This document shows, piece by piece, positions 1 through 15,156 of a stretch of DNA of 64,000 bases. This DNA comes from Comamonas kerstersii (GTDB taxonomy: Bacteria; Pseudomonadota; Gammaproteobacteria; Burkholderiales; Burkholderiaceae_C), in contig NZ_VZOT01000011.1 of NCBI RefSeq assembly GCF_008801935.1, positions 1 through 64,000 of the forward strand, read 5' to 3'. The translations under genes were made by a program, and so were the position numbers. The notes under the pieces were generated by a model. It searched no databases, was not told the origin of the DNA, and saw only the letters and a list, made by a program, of their open reading frames with translations. Every line of letters begins with the position of its first letter. Position 1 is the stretch's first letter.

Positions 1-125
1 GCGATAACGTCTCCATCACTGTGAAGCTGATCGCTCCTATCGCTATGGAAGAAGGTCTGCGTTTCGCTATCCGCGAAGGTGGTCGTACTGTTGGCGCCGG
101 CGTGGTTGCTAAGATCATTGCCTAA
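1..125 (+). CDS. tuf: Elongation factor Tu, C-terminal end (partial)
   Basis: Only the last 40 or so codons are in the window; the reading frame enters at base 3 and stops with TAA at 123-125. The residues ([20 protein letters not shown], then [10 protein letters not shown]) are the highly conserved end of EF-Tu domain 3, the GTPase that delivers aminoacyl-tRNA to the ribosome. The position upstream of tRNA-Trp, secE and nusG is the usual place of the tufB-type copy in beta- and gammaproteobacteria. The 5' part lies outside the window. Confidence 0.97.
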
Positions 126-138
126 TTGATTCGGGTTT

Positions 139-214
139 AGGGGTATAGCTCAATTGGCAGAGCGTCGGTCTCCAAAACCGAAGGTTGTAGGTTCGATTCC
201 TACTGCCCCTGCCA
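139..214 (+). tRNA. trpT: tRNA-Trp (anticodon CCA)
   Basis: A 76-nt cloverleaf. The acceptor stem AGGGGTA (139-145) pairs with TGCCCCT (204-210), and the encoded GCCA end is 211-214. The anticodon stem TCGGT/ACCGA encloses the loop CTCCAAA with anticodon CCA at 172-174. The T-loop GTTCGATTC is present. It closely resembles E. coli tRNA-Trp and sits between tuf and secE, a common arrangement. Confidence 0.98.
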
Positions 215-232
215 CCATGTAGTGGTAACACC

Positions 233-257
233 AAGCCCGCCAGGAACTGGCGGGCTT
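233..257 (+). terminator. Perfect 11-bp hairpin between trpT and secE
   Basis: AAGCCCGCCAG (233-243) pairs perfectly with CTGGCGGGCTT (247-257) around a GAA loop. No T-tract follows, so this may be a partial terminator or an RNA-processing structure separating the tRNA from the secE-nusG message, rather than a classical intrinsic terminator. Confidence 0.6.
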
Positions 258-302
258 CAGTGTCTTGTGCTGCAAGATCATTTGCAGCAAGAAAAGTGAG
301 AT

Positions 303-686
303 ATGGCCACATCACAAGTTGAGACAGTTAGCACCGGTGCAGACAAAGCCAAGCTGATCGCAGCATTGGTTTTGGTGATTGCTGCTGTGGCTGGCTTTTA
401 TCTGTTGTCGCAGCATGGACCTGTTGCGCAGTGGGGCGTCTTGGTTGTCGGGTTGCTCGCTGCGGCCGCGACATTTTTTGTCTCCGAGTCCGGCAAGCAG
501 TTGCTCGCTTTCGGAAAAGACTCGTGGAAAGAAGTCAAGAAGGTAGTGTGGCCAACTCGCAAGGAAACCTTGCAGATGACCGCCTACGTTTTTGGTTTTG
601 TAGTGGTCATGGCACTGTTTCTGTGGCTGACGGATAAAACGCTTGGATGGGTTCTGTACGATCTCATTTTGGGCTGGAGAAGCTAA
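303..686 (+). CDS. secE: Preprotein translocase subunit SecE
   Basis: Inner-membrane subunit of the SecYEG channel that exports unfolded proteins. The 127-residue product has two N-terminal hydrophobic segments (about residues 17-36 and 43-62), a conserved amphipathic stretch containing [16 protein letters not shown] (about 75-90), and a C-terminal membrane helix (about 93-117). This matches the three-helix SecE of E. coli length. The TAA stop (684-686) overlaps the nusG ATG, so the two genes are translationally coupled, the standard secE-nusG pair. Confidence 0.97.
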   Translation: MATSQVETVSTGADKAKLIAALVLVIAAVAGFYLLSQHGPVAQWGVLVVGLLAAAATFFVSESGKQLLAFGKDSWKEVKKVVWPTRKETLQMTAYVFGFVVVMALFLWLTDKTLGWVLYDLILGWRS

Positions 687-1276
687 TGACTGATGCGATC
701 GAACCTTTGTCGGGTGAGGCAGCTGCGTCTGTTCCTGTCAATCCTGATCTGCGCTGGTATATCGTCCATGCTTACTCGGGCATGGAGAAGGCTGTAGAGC
801 GCAATATTACCGAGCGCATTAATCGCGCTGGTATGCAAGATAAGTTTGGTCGTATCTTGGTTCCCACCGAAGAAGTGGTGGAAATGAAGAACGGTCAACG
901 CAAGACCACCGAGCGTCGCCTGTTTCCAGGCTATGTCTTCGTCGAGATGGTCATGGATGACGATACTTGGCACCTGGTCAAGCACACCAGCAAGGTTACT
1001 GGCTTTGTGGGTGGGGCCAAGAACCGTCCCGCTCCCATTTCTGAGGCTGAAGTCCAGAAGATTGTGAGCCAGATGGAAGAAGGCTCTGAAAAGCCTCGCC
1101 ACAAGATTGAATTCATGGTGGGTGAGCTGGTGCGTGTTAAGGAAGGTCCATTCACGGACTTCAACGGCACTGTCGAGGAAGTGAACTACGAAAAGAGCCG
1201 TCTGCGCGTATCCGTAGCAATCTTTGGACGTTCTACACCCGTTGAACTCGAGTTCTCTCAGGTCGAAAAAACCTGA
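686..1276 (+). CDS. nusG: Transcription termination/antitermination factor NusG
   Basis: Binds RNA polymerase and Rho, and couples transcription to ribosomes. The product is 196 residues. The N-terminal NGN domain starts [19 protein letters not shown], includes [10 protein letters not shown], and is followed by a KOW domain with [19 protein letters not shown] (about residues 145-165). An in-frame ATG at 647 lies inside secE; the ATG at 686, overlapping the secE stop, gives the normal NusG N-terminus and is preferred. Confidence 0.97.
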   Translation: MTDAIEPLSGEAAASVPVNPDLRWYIVHAYSGMEKAVERNITERINRAGMQDKFGRILVPTEEVVEMKNGQRKTTERRLFPGYVFVEMVMDDDTWHLVKHTSKVTGFVGGAKNRPAPISEAEVQKIVSQMEEGSEKPRHKIEFMVGELVRVKEGPFTDFNGTVEEVNYEKSRLRVSVAIFGRSTPVELEFSQVEKT

Positions 1277-1371
1277 GGTACGTTTTTGGCCCCGCGTATT
1301 GAAATATTGGGGCTTTAACCCCGGGGAGCCGGGTCGTTTGACCTGGCGTTATTACCCGTAAGGAGCTAAAC

Positions 1372-1803
1372 ATGGCGAAGAAGATCGTCGGCTTCATCAA
1401 GCTGCAAGTGCCAGCTGGTAAGGCCAACCCATCCCCTCCAATCGGTCCTGCGCTGGGTCAGCGTGGCCTGAACATCATGGAGTTCTGTAAGGCATTCAAT
1501 GCGCAGACTCAAGGTGTTGAGCCCGGTCTGCCTCTGCCCGTGGTGATTACTGCCTATGCTGACAAGAGCTTCACTTTTGTCATCAAGACTCCTCCCGCAA
1601 CTGTGCTGATCAAGAAGGCCATCAAGCTGGACAAGGGTTCTTCGAACGCTCTGAAGGCAAAGGTTGGCAAGATCACCCGCGAACAGCTGGAAGAAATTGC
1701 CAAGACCAAGCTGAAGGACATGAACGCTGCTGACGTGGACGCTGCTGTGCGTACGCTGGCTGGTTCTGCCCGTTCGATGGGCGTGATCGTGGAGGGTTTG
1801 TAA
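1372..1803 (+). CDS. rplK: 50S ribosomal protein L11
   Basis: The 143-residue L11 binds the GTPase-associated region of 23S rRNA and takes part in factor binding and the stringent response. The N-terminal [19 protein letters not shown] and the C-terminal rRNA-binding part ([14 protein letters not shown]) are clear. A strong ribosome-binding site (AAGGAG) precedes the ATG. It is separated from rplA by a single base, the conserved L11 operon layout. The 95-base gap after nusG shows a GC-rich imperfect palindrome but no clear terminator. Confidence 0.98.
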   Translation: MAKKIVGFIKLQVPAGKANPSPPIGPALGQRGLNIMEFCKAFNAQTQGVEPGLPLPVVITAYADKSFTFVIKTPPATVLIKKAIKLDKGSSNALKAKVGKITREQLEEIAKTKLKDMNAADVDAAVRTLAGSARSMGVIVEGL

Positions 1804-1804
1804 A

Positions 1805-2500
1805 ATGGCCAAGTTGACCAAGAAGCAAAAAGCCCTGCAGGGTAAGGTAGACACCACCAAGCTGTATTCGTTCGCTGAAGCTATTGCTCTGGTGAAGGAA
1901 GCCGCTACTGCCAAGTTCGATGAGTCTATCGACGTGGCTGTTCAGCTGGGCGTGGATGCCAAGAAGTCTGACCAAGTGGTGCGTGGCGCTGTGGTGCTGC
2001 CTCACGGTACTGGTAAGACCACCCGTGTTGCTGTGTTTGCACAAGGTGCCAAGGCTGAAGAAGCCAAGGCTGCTGGTGCTGACGTGGTGGGTATGGACGA
2101 CCTGGCTGCACAAGTCAAGGCTGGTGACATGCCTTTCGACATCGTGATCGCTGCACCTGACGCCATGCGCGTGGTGGGTCAGCTGGGCCAGATTCTGGGC
2201 CCACGTGGTCTGATGCCTAACCCCAAGGTTGGTACTGTGACTCCTGACGTGGCTACGGCTGTGAAGAACGCCAAGGCTGGTCAAGTGCAGTTCCGCGTGG
2301 ACAAGGCCGGTATCATTCACTCGACCATTGGTCGTCGTTCGTTCGACAGCGAAAAGCTGCAGGGCAACCTGGCTGCACTGATCGAAGCGCTGAACAAGGC
2401 TAAGCCTGCAACCAGCAAGGGTCTGTACCTGCGCAAGGTGGCGGTTTCCTCCACCATGGGTGTGGGTGTTCGCGTCGACACACAATCCATCGCAGCTTAA
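1805..2500 (+). CDS. rplA: 50S ribosomal protein L1
   Basis: 231-residue L1, the L1-stalk protein of the large subunit that moves deacylated tRNA through the E site. In gammaproteobacteria it also represses its own rplKA mRNA. Signature stretches are [21 protein letters not shown], the L1 signature [16 protein letters not shown], and [15 protein letters not shown]. The start follows the rplK stop immediately, so translation is coupled. The length equals the usual family length. Confidence 0.98.
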   Translation: MAKLTKKQKALQGKVDTTKLYSFAEAIALVKEAATAKFDESIDVAVQLGVDAKKSDQVVRGAVVLPHGTGKTTRVAVFAQGAKAEEAKAAGADVVGMDDLAAQVKAGDMPFDIVIAAPDAMRVVGQLGQILGPRGLMPNPKVGTVTPDVATAVKNAKAGQVQFRVDKAGIIHSTIGRRSFDSEKLQGNLAALIEALNKAKPATSKGLYLRKVAVSSTMGVGVRVDTQSIAA

Positions 2501-2514
2501 TTGCTAAAATATTT

Positions 2515-2733
2515 GGCTTGCCTGTAAAAAGGCGAGCCGATGTGGTGGGCTACGCAGCTTGAAAAAGCCGCGTAGGTCATCCAAGACCGCTGGTGTGGCT
2601 TGCCACTTAATGATAGCGCCAGCGCAGATGGCGATCCCGCTGCAGATGGATGAATGTCCCTCTAACAGTTGGTCGCTGCAACAAGAGCGCGCATGCCGAG
2701 GTAACTGGGTATGCGCATTTGAAGGAGTAGACC
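2515..2733 (+). promoter_or_regulatory. L10 leader (autoregulatory mRNA site) before rplJ
   Basis: This untranslated stretch carries several helices. GGCTTGCC (2515-2522) pairs with GGCGAGCC (2531-2538). A hairpin around 2550-2575 has the form CTACGC...GCGTAG. The segment CCAAGACCGCTGGTGTGGC (2581-2599) can pair through CGCTGG with CCAGCG (2619-2624). The AAGACCGCTGGTGT motif and its position match the Rfam-type L10 leader, which is bound by L10(L12)4 to repress rplJL translation in E. coli. The rplJ ribosome-binding site AAGGAG is at 2722-2727. Regulation by this RNA is inferred from homology of position and motif. Confidence 0.75.
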
Positions 2734-3246
2734 TTGAGTCTGAATCGCAGTGAGAAAGAAGCGGTCATCAATGAAGTGACCAGCCTCGCCGCTAAAGCTC
2801 AAACGCTTGTGATCGCGGAATACCGCGGCATCACGGTCGCCGACATGACCAAACTGCGTGCTGATGCTCGCAGCAAGGGCGTGAGCCTGAGTGTTCTGAA
2901 GAACACACTGGCCCGTCGTGCTGTGTCCGGCAGCCAGTTTGAAGTGGTGGCTGACCAGATGACTGGTCCTCTGATCTATGGCTTCTCTGAAGACGCAATT
3001 GCCGCTGCCAAGGTAGTGGCTGACTTCGCGAAGACCAACGACAAGTTGGTGATTCGTGCAGGCGCGTTTGCAGGCAAGGCCCTGGACGTGGACGGCGTTA
3101 AGCAGCTGGCTAGCATCCCCTCTAAGGAAGTATTGCTCGCACAACTGTGCGGCTTGCTCATGTCGCCTATCTCGCGTACAGCCGTTGTGCTGGGCGCTCT
3201 GGCGGCCAAGAAGGGCGAAGGCGCCGAAGAAACTGCTGCTGCTTAA
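2734..3246 (+). CDS. rplJ: 50S ribosomal protein L10
   Basis: 170-residue L10, which anchors L7/L12 dimers to the ribosomal stalk. The product begins (M)[18 protein letters not shown] and includes [20 protein letters not shown], typical of beta- and gammaproteobacterial L10. The start is TTG at 2734, chosen because AAGGAG lies at ideal spacing upstream and the encoded N-terminus matches the family; no ATG fits. Expression is probably repressed by its own product through the leader upstream. The alanine- and glutamate-rich tail is normal. Confidence 0.97.
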   Translation: MSLNRSEKEAVINEVTSLAAKAQTLVIAEYRGITVADMTKLRADARSKGVSLSVLKNTLARRAVSGSQFEVVADQMTGPLIYGFSEDAIAAAKVVADFAKTNDKLVIRAGAFAGKALDVDGVKQLASIPSKEVLLAQLCGLLMSPISRTAVVLGALAAKKGEGAEETAAA

Positions 3247-3286
3247 TTGAGCGCGGCATCAACACACTAATTGTTAGGAAATCAAA

Positions 3287-3664
3287 ATGGCATTCGATAA
3301 AGACGCATTCTTGACCGCCCTGGACAGCATGACTGTTCTGGAACTGAACGAGCTGGTTAAGGCTATTGAAGAGAAGTTTGGCGTGAGCGCTGCTGCTATG
3401 GCCGCTCCTGCTGCTGGTGGCGCTGCTGGCGGTGCTGCTGCTGCTGAAGAAAAGACCGACTTCAACCTGGTGCTGGCTGACGCTGGTTCCAACAAGGTGT
3501 CCGTGATTAAGGTGGTTCGCGAAATCACTGGTCTGGGCCTGAAGGAAGCCAAGGACATGGTCGACGGCGCTCCTAAGGTTCTGAAGGAAGGCATGCCCAA
3601 GGCCGACGCTGAAGCAGCTGCTAAGAAGCTGACCGAAGCTGGTGCTAAGGCTGAGCTGAAGTAA
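3287..3664 (+). CDS. rplL: 50S ribosomal protein L7/L12
   Basis: 125-residue stalk protein that recruits translation factors. It has an N-terminal dimerisation domain ([20 protein letters not shown]), an alanine/glycine-rich hinge (about residues 38-53) and the conserved C-terminal domain ([10 protein letters not shown]-like segment [20 protein letters not shown], then [11 protein letters not shown]). It follows rplJ by 40 bases in the standard order. The attenuator-type hairpin downstream probably sets the excess of L7/L12 over RNA polymerase. Confidence 0.98.
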   Translation: MAFDKDAFLTALDSMTVLELNELVKAIEEKFGVSAAAMAAPAAGGAAGGAAAAEEKTDFNLVLADAGSNKVSVIKVVREITGLGLKEAKDMVDGAPKVLKEGMPKADAEAAAKKLTEAGAKAELK

Positions 3665-3682
3665 TTCAGTGAATTCCTGAGG

Positions 3683-3713
3683 CTGGAGTGTCCGAAAGGG
3701 CACTCCAGCTTTT
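3683..3713 (+). terminator. Attenuator-type hairpin between rplL and rpoB
   Basis: CTGGAGTGTCC (3683-3693) pairs with GGGCACTCCAG (3698-3708), with one G-U pair and a GAAA tetraloop, followed by CTTTT. The position corresponds to the partial terminator between rplL and rpoB in E. coli that reduces rpoBC transcription relative to ribosomal proteins. The remainder of the 290-base gap to rpoB shows no other feature I can support. Confidence 0.75.
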
Positions 3714-3955
3714 GGCGCTTGTGGGTATGCTATTTTTTCCAGAGTGCACCAGAAAGCCAGAGTAGTCACGGTTTTCTAGTGTCTTCTGACATCTCGACAG
3801 CAGAAGATGCCTTGGTTCGGGCGATGTGCAACGCATCGTCGTCAGCCATGGTTGGTAGTGGCCAACCGCCAAGCCAGTAACGCAGCGTGCGTGCGCTGTA
3901 CGTGCTGGACCGTGTCGTCGCAGACCCAGGACTCAAGTCTTTGCCCGGAGATCTC

Positions 3956-8068
<4,113 letters not shown>

Positions 8069-8084
8069 GGCCTTAAAGAAAGTG

Positions 8085-8168
8085 AGCGCCTAGCGCTTGT
8101 TTATAAAGGATTTGCAAGGGTTTTCATATTGAAACCCTTGTCCTGCAAGCGATAGCAGCTATAAATTT
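8085..8168 (+). repeat. Dispersed palindromic repeat copy between rpoB and rpoC
   Basis: Outer arms CTAGCGCTTGTTTATAAAG (from 8090) and GCAAGCGATAGCAGCTATAA (from 8145) flank an inner hairpin, CAAGGGTTT (8115-8123) with AAACCCTTG (8132-8140). The same outer-arm words occur at 18402, 27836, 37837, 46249, 48745 and 62759. It fills nearly all of the 121-base rpoB-rpoC gap; the rpoC ribosome-binding site (AAAGGGAAAGAG) lies after it. Confidence 0.8.
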
Positions 8169-8189
8169 TGTGAAAAGGGAAAGAGTTAC

Positions 8190-12395
<4,206 letters not shown>

Positions 12396-12425
12396 TCGCC
12401 ACGCTGTGCCGCGTTAGGCGCATTG

Positions 12426-12464
12426 CGCTCCCTACTTGCCTCGCGGCGGGTAGGGAGCGTTTTT
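12426..12464 (+). terminator. Rho-independent terminator of the rplKAJL-rpoBC operon
   Basis: CGCTCCCTAC (12426-12435) pairs perfectly with GTAGGGAGCG (12450-12459). The 14-base loop can partly pair through TTGCC/GGCGG. Five T residues follow. Confidence 0.9.
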
Positions 12465-12492
12465 ATTGGTACCTCTGGGTCGGGCTGGAACG

Positions 12493-13080
12493 ATGTGGAT
12501 ACTTTCATTGGAGTTGCTGCTGCTTGCCGTGCTGGTGTTCTGGTGCATTGGTGCGTTCAAGCGCATCAAGCGGCTGAAAAACCATTGCACACAGGCATTT
12601 GCACCTGTGCAGGAGCAGTTTGTGCAGATTGTGGAAATGATGCGTAACTGCGCACGCATGCAACTGCTCAAGGAACAGGTGGCAGGTGTGTTCGTGCCCC
12701 ATGCACCGCAGGCGCTGCTGTCCAGCGCTGATGTGCTGGAATCTGCCGTTGAGCAGCCGGGCAAGCGCTCCATTCGCCCCGAGTCTGTGGCTGCGCTGGA
12801 CGTGGCATGGCAAAGTGCACAGGTCGCATGGCAGGCCTATGTGCAGCAGTGTGCAGACAAGTCGGAGATGCACGCTGAGCATGTGCAGGAATGGTCACAG
12901 CGCTGGCAGCAGCTGCATACGCTGCAGATGCACAGCCTTGCGCAGTTCAATGACGCCATGGCCCATTACAACCAGTCGATTGCACAGGCTCCTACCTGTG
13001 TGGTTGCACGGCTGAGTGGCTATCGCCCCGGTCGTAGTTTTCAGAAAGATGCTGCATTGCTGATGCAGCCTACCGCATGA
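12493..13080 (+). CDS. LemA-like membrane-anchored protein
   Basis: 195-residue protein with one N-terminal membrane helix (WILSLELLLLAVLVFWCIGA) followed by a helical, probably periplasmic or cytoplasmic, domain. The C-terminal part FNDAMAHYNQSIAQAPTCVV and the nearby GYRPGRSF resemble the LemA-family end (FNxAVxxYNxxIxxFP...GF...F), and KRIKRLKNHCTQAFAPVQEQ fits the family's first helix. The function of LemA proteins is unsettled. The start was set at ATG 12493; a TTG at 12466 would begin directly on the terminator. The stop overlaps the rsmB ATG (ATGA), so it is probably co-expressed with rsmB. The match is divergent; it could be an unrelated helical membrane protein. Confidence 0.6.
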   Translation: MWILSLELLLLAVLVFWCIGAFKRIKRLKNHCTQAFAPVQEQFVQIVEMMRNCARMQLLKEQVAGVFVPHAPQALLSSADVLESAVEQPGKRSIRPESVAALDVAWQSAQVAWQAYVQQCADKSEMHAEHVQEWSQRWQQLHTLQMHSLAQFNDAMAHYNQSIAQAPTCVVARLSGYRPGRSFQKDAALLMQPTA

Positions 13081-14459
13081 CGCGAAAGATTTTTCCCTCC
13101 TCTGCAGCGCCTTCGGGCACTGCAGCACCGATTGCCCTGTGGCAGCAGCTGGCTGCCGTGGCCCAGGGCTTGCAGATGATTCTGGATGGCCAGTCTGGCA
13201 ATGCAGCGCTGGCATCCGTGTCGCCCCGCCTGCGCCCTGGCGTGCAGGCATTGCTGTTTCAGGTCTTGCGCCAGCTGGGCCGTGCCCAGGCCCTGCGCAA
13301 GCAACTGGCCCCCAAGGCCCCACCGGCCAAGGTGGATGCCTTGCTGTGTACGGCCCTCGCACTGGCCTGGGACCCTGAGCAGGCCCCCTATGAGCCATTC
13401 ACGCTGGTGAACCAGGCGGTGGAGGCAGCCAAGCGTGGCGGCCTGATGCGCCAGTCCGGCTTTGTGAACGCCTGCCTGCGCCGCTTCCTGCGCGAACGTG
13501 ATGCCCTGGTGGCGCAGACGGACAGCGATCCGCTGGCACGCTGGAACCATCCGCAGTGGTGGCTGGAGCGCCTGCAAAAAGACTATCCGCAGGACTGGGA
13601 GCGCATTCTGCAGGCCAATAACACCCAGGCCCCCATGAGCCTGAGAGTTAATAAGCAAAAAACGACTCCCGCACAGTACCAGCAAGCGCTGAAAGCTATC
13701 AATATTGATGCATCTGTGTTTGGTGAAGCCGGTGTGCAGCTGGACAAGGCGCAGCCCGTACATGCTTTGCCAGGCTTTGAGCAGGGCATGGTGTCGGTAC
13801 AGGATGGTGCCGCGCAGCTGGCTGCGCCCTTGTTGCTGAAGGGCATGGATCTGAGCCAGCCTTTGCAGCTGCTCGATGCCTGCGCCGCACCGGGCGGCAA
13901 GACGGCGCATTTGCTGGAATACGCCGGTGCGGCTTCACCCGTGCGTGTGACGGCGCTGGAAGTCGATGCCGAGCGCAGCGAACGCATTCACGATACCTTG
14001 CAGCGTCTGCAGCTGCAGGATCGCGCCAAGGTGCTGGTGGCTGATGCCGGTCAGACTGCGCAGTGGTGGCAGGCTGCCAATGGTGGTGCGCAGTTTGATG
14101 CCATCTTGCTGGACGCTCCCTGTTCCGCTTCGGGCATTGTGCGCCGCCACCCTGATGTGCGCTGGCTGCGCCGTGCCAGCGATATTGACCAGCTGGCTGC
14201 GATCCAGTCCCAGCTGCTGGATGCCCTGTGGCCTTTGCTCCGAACAGGTGGGCGCATACTGTATTGCACCTGTTCCGTGTTCAAGGCAGAGGGCGAGGCG
14301 CAAATCCAAGCGTTTCTTGCACGCAACACCCGGGCACAGTTATTACCGTCCCCCGGACATTTAATTCCGGGAAATGACGCGGCAGCTGCACCGGTCACAG
14401 ACAATGCTGCAGGTGACCACGACGGATTCTTCTACGCCCTGCTGCAAAAAAACGGCTGA
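13077..14459 (+). CDS. rsmB: 16S rRNA (cytosine-967-C5)-methyltransferase RsmB (Sun/Fmu)
   Basis: 460-residue SAM-dependent enzyme. The N-terminal NusB-like RNA-binding domain (about residues 10-155; FTLVNQAVEAAKRGG, GFVNACLRRFLRERD) is followed by the methyltransferase domain. That domain has LDACAAPGGKTAHLLE (SAM motif I, about 264-279), the proline-cysteine catalytic motif DAPCSASGIVRRHPD and the second catalytic cysteine in ILYCTCSVFK. It overlaps the upstream LemA-like gene by four bases. Bases 13681-13699 match 19 nt of an intergenic repeat copy at 37897-37915 (see findings). Confidence 0.95.
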   Translation: MTRKIFPSSAAPSGTAAPIALWQQLAAVAQGLQMILDGQSGNAALASVSPRLRPGVQALLFQVLRQLGRAQALRKQLAPKAPPAKVDALLCTALALAWDPEQAPYEPFTLVNQAVEAAKRGGLMRQSGFVNACLRRFLRERDALVAQTDSDPLARWNHPQWWLERLQKDYPQDWERILQANNTQAPMSLRVNKQKTTPAQYQQALKAINIDASVFGEAGVQLDKAQPVHALPGFEQGMVSVQDGAAQLAAPLLLKGMDLSQPLQLLDACAAPGGKTAHLLEYAGAASPVRVTALEVDAERSERIHDTLQRLQLQDRAKVLVADAGQTAQWWQAANGGAQFDAILLDAPCSASGIVRRHPDVRWLRRASDIDQLAAIQSQLLDALWPLLRTGGRILYCTCSVFKAEGEAQIQAFLARNTRAQLLPSPGHLIPGNDAAAAPVTDNAAGDHDGFFYALLQKNG

Positions 14460-15156
14460 TGCTGCGCTGCCCCCCCATGGGCAGCAGCGTCGTGCAGCTG
14501 CTGCATGGGTGCTGGCAATCGGGGCATCGGCGTTGCGGACGGCCCAAGGTACGCATGCGCAGGAAGCTACGTCTTTGCCGCCACTGCAAGAGGGGGGTGC
14601 AGAGCCGTCTCCAGAGTCTGCTTCGGCGGATAAAAGCCTGGACTGGGAGAACCTGCGTCTGCAGCGCGATGGTGAGTCCCTGCTGCTGAGTGCGCGCTTT
14701 CAGTGGTCATTGCCTGATCTGGTGCTGGATGCCTTGCTCAAGGGCATTCCCGTGCACTTCATCGCTGAAGCACAAATGTTGCGCGAGCGCTGGTACTGGA
14801 GTGACCAGCAGCTGCTCAGCGCAGTGCGCTACATGCGGCTGAGCTACCAGCCGCTCATCCGTCGCTGGCGCCTGTATGACGGCAGCCAGCCCTTTGAGGG
14901 TCAGGGCCTGAAGCTGGCGCTGTCCAGCACGTTTGAATCACTGGCGGATGCGGTGCAGGCCATGCAGCGGATTGTGCGCTGGCGCATTGGCAGCATGGCC
15001 GAGCTGCCATCGGATGGCACGGCGCTGCTGCAGCTGCGCTTTCGTATTGATTTATCCCGTTTCCCCCGCCCCCTGCAGATTGGTGCACTGGGACGCTCAG
15101 ACTGGAACCTGCTGGTCACACGCCGGGAAACTGTGGATCTGGAAGCTTTGCAATGA
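14404..15156 (+). CDS. DUF4390 domain protein, probably exported
   Basis: About 250 residues. After an N-terminal stretch QQRRAAAAWVLAIGASAL that looks like a signal sequence, the product has a beta-rich domain with LQRDGESLLLSARFQWSLPD, LKGIPVHFIAEAQMLRERWY and YQPLIRRWRLYDGSQPF, which I recognise as DUF4390 (function unknown). It regularly sits between rsmB and the ntrYX pair in this lineage. The start is uncertain: ATG 14404 overlaps rsmB by 56 bases, ATG 14374 is also open, and a GTG inside the signal region (about 14511) would avoid the overlap. Its stop overlaps the kinase ATG (ATGA), suggesting one operon. Confidence 0.75.
   Translation: MLQVTTTDSSTPCCKKTADAALPPHGQQRRAAAAWVLAIGASALRTAQGTHAQEATSLPPLQEGGAEPSPESASADKSLDWENLRLQRDGESLLLSARFQWSLPDLVLDALLKGIPVHFIAEAQMLRERWYWSDQQLLSAVRYMRLSYQPLIRRWRLYDGSQPFEGQGLKLALSSTFESLADAVQAMQRIVRWRIGSMAELPSDGTALLQLRFRIDLSRFPRPLQIGALGRSDWNLLVTRRETVDLEALQ

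Noticed and set aside
2559-2753. Small gene in the L10 leader
   Set aside because: The frame covers the conserved leader RNA and runs into rplJ in another frame; no ribosome-binding site and no protein signature.
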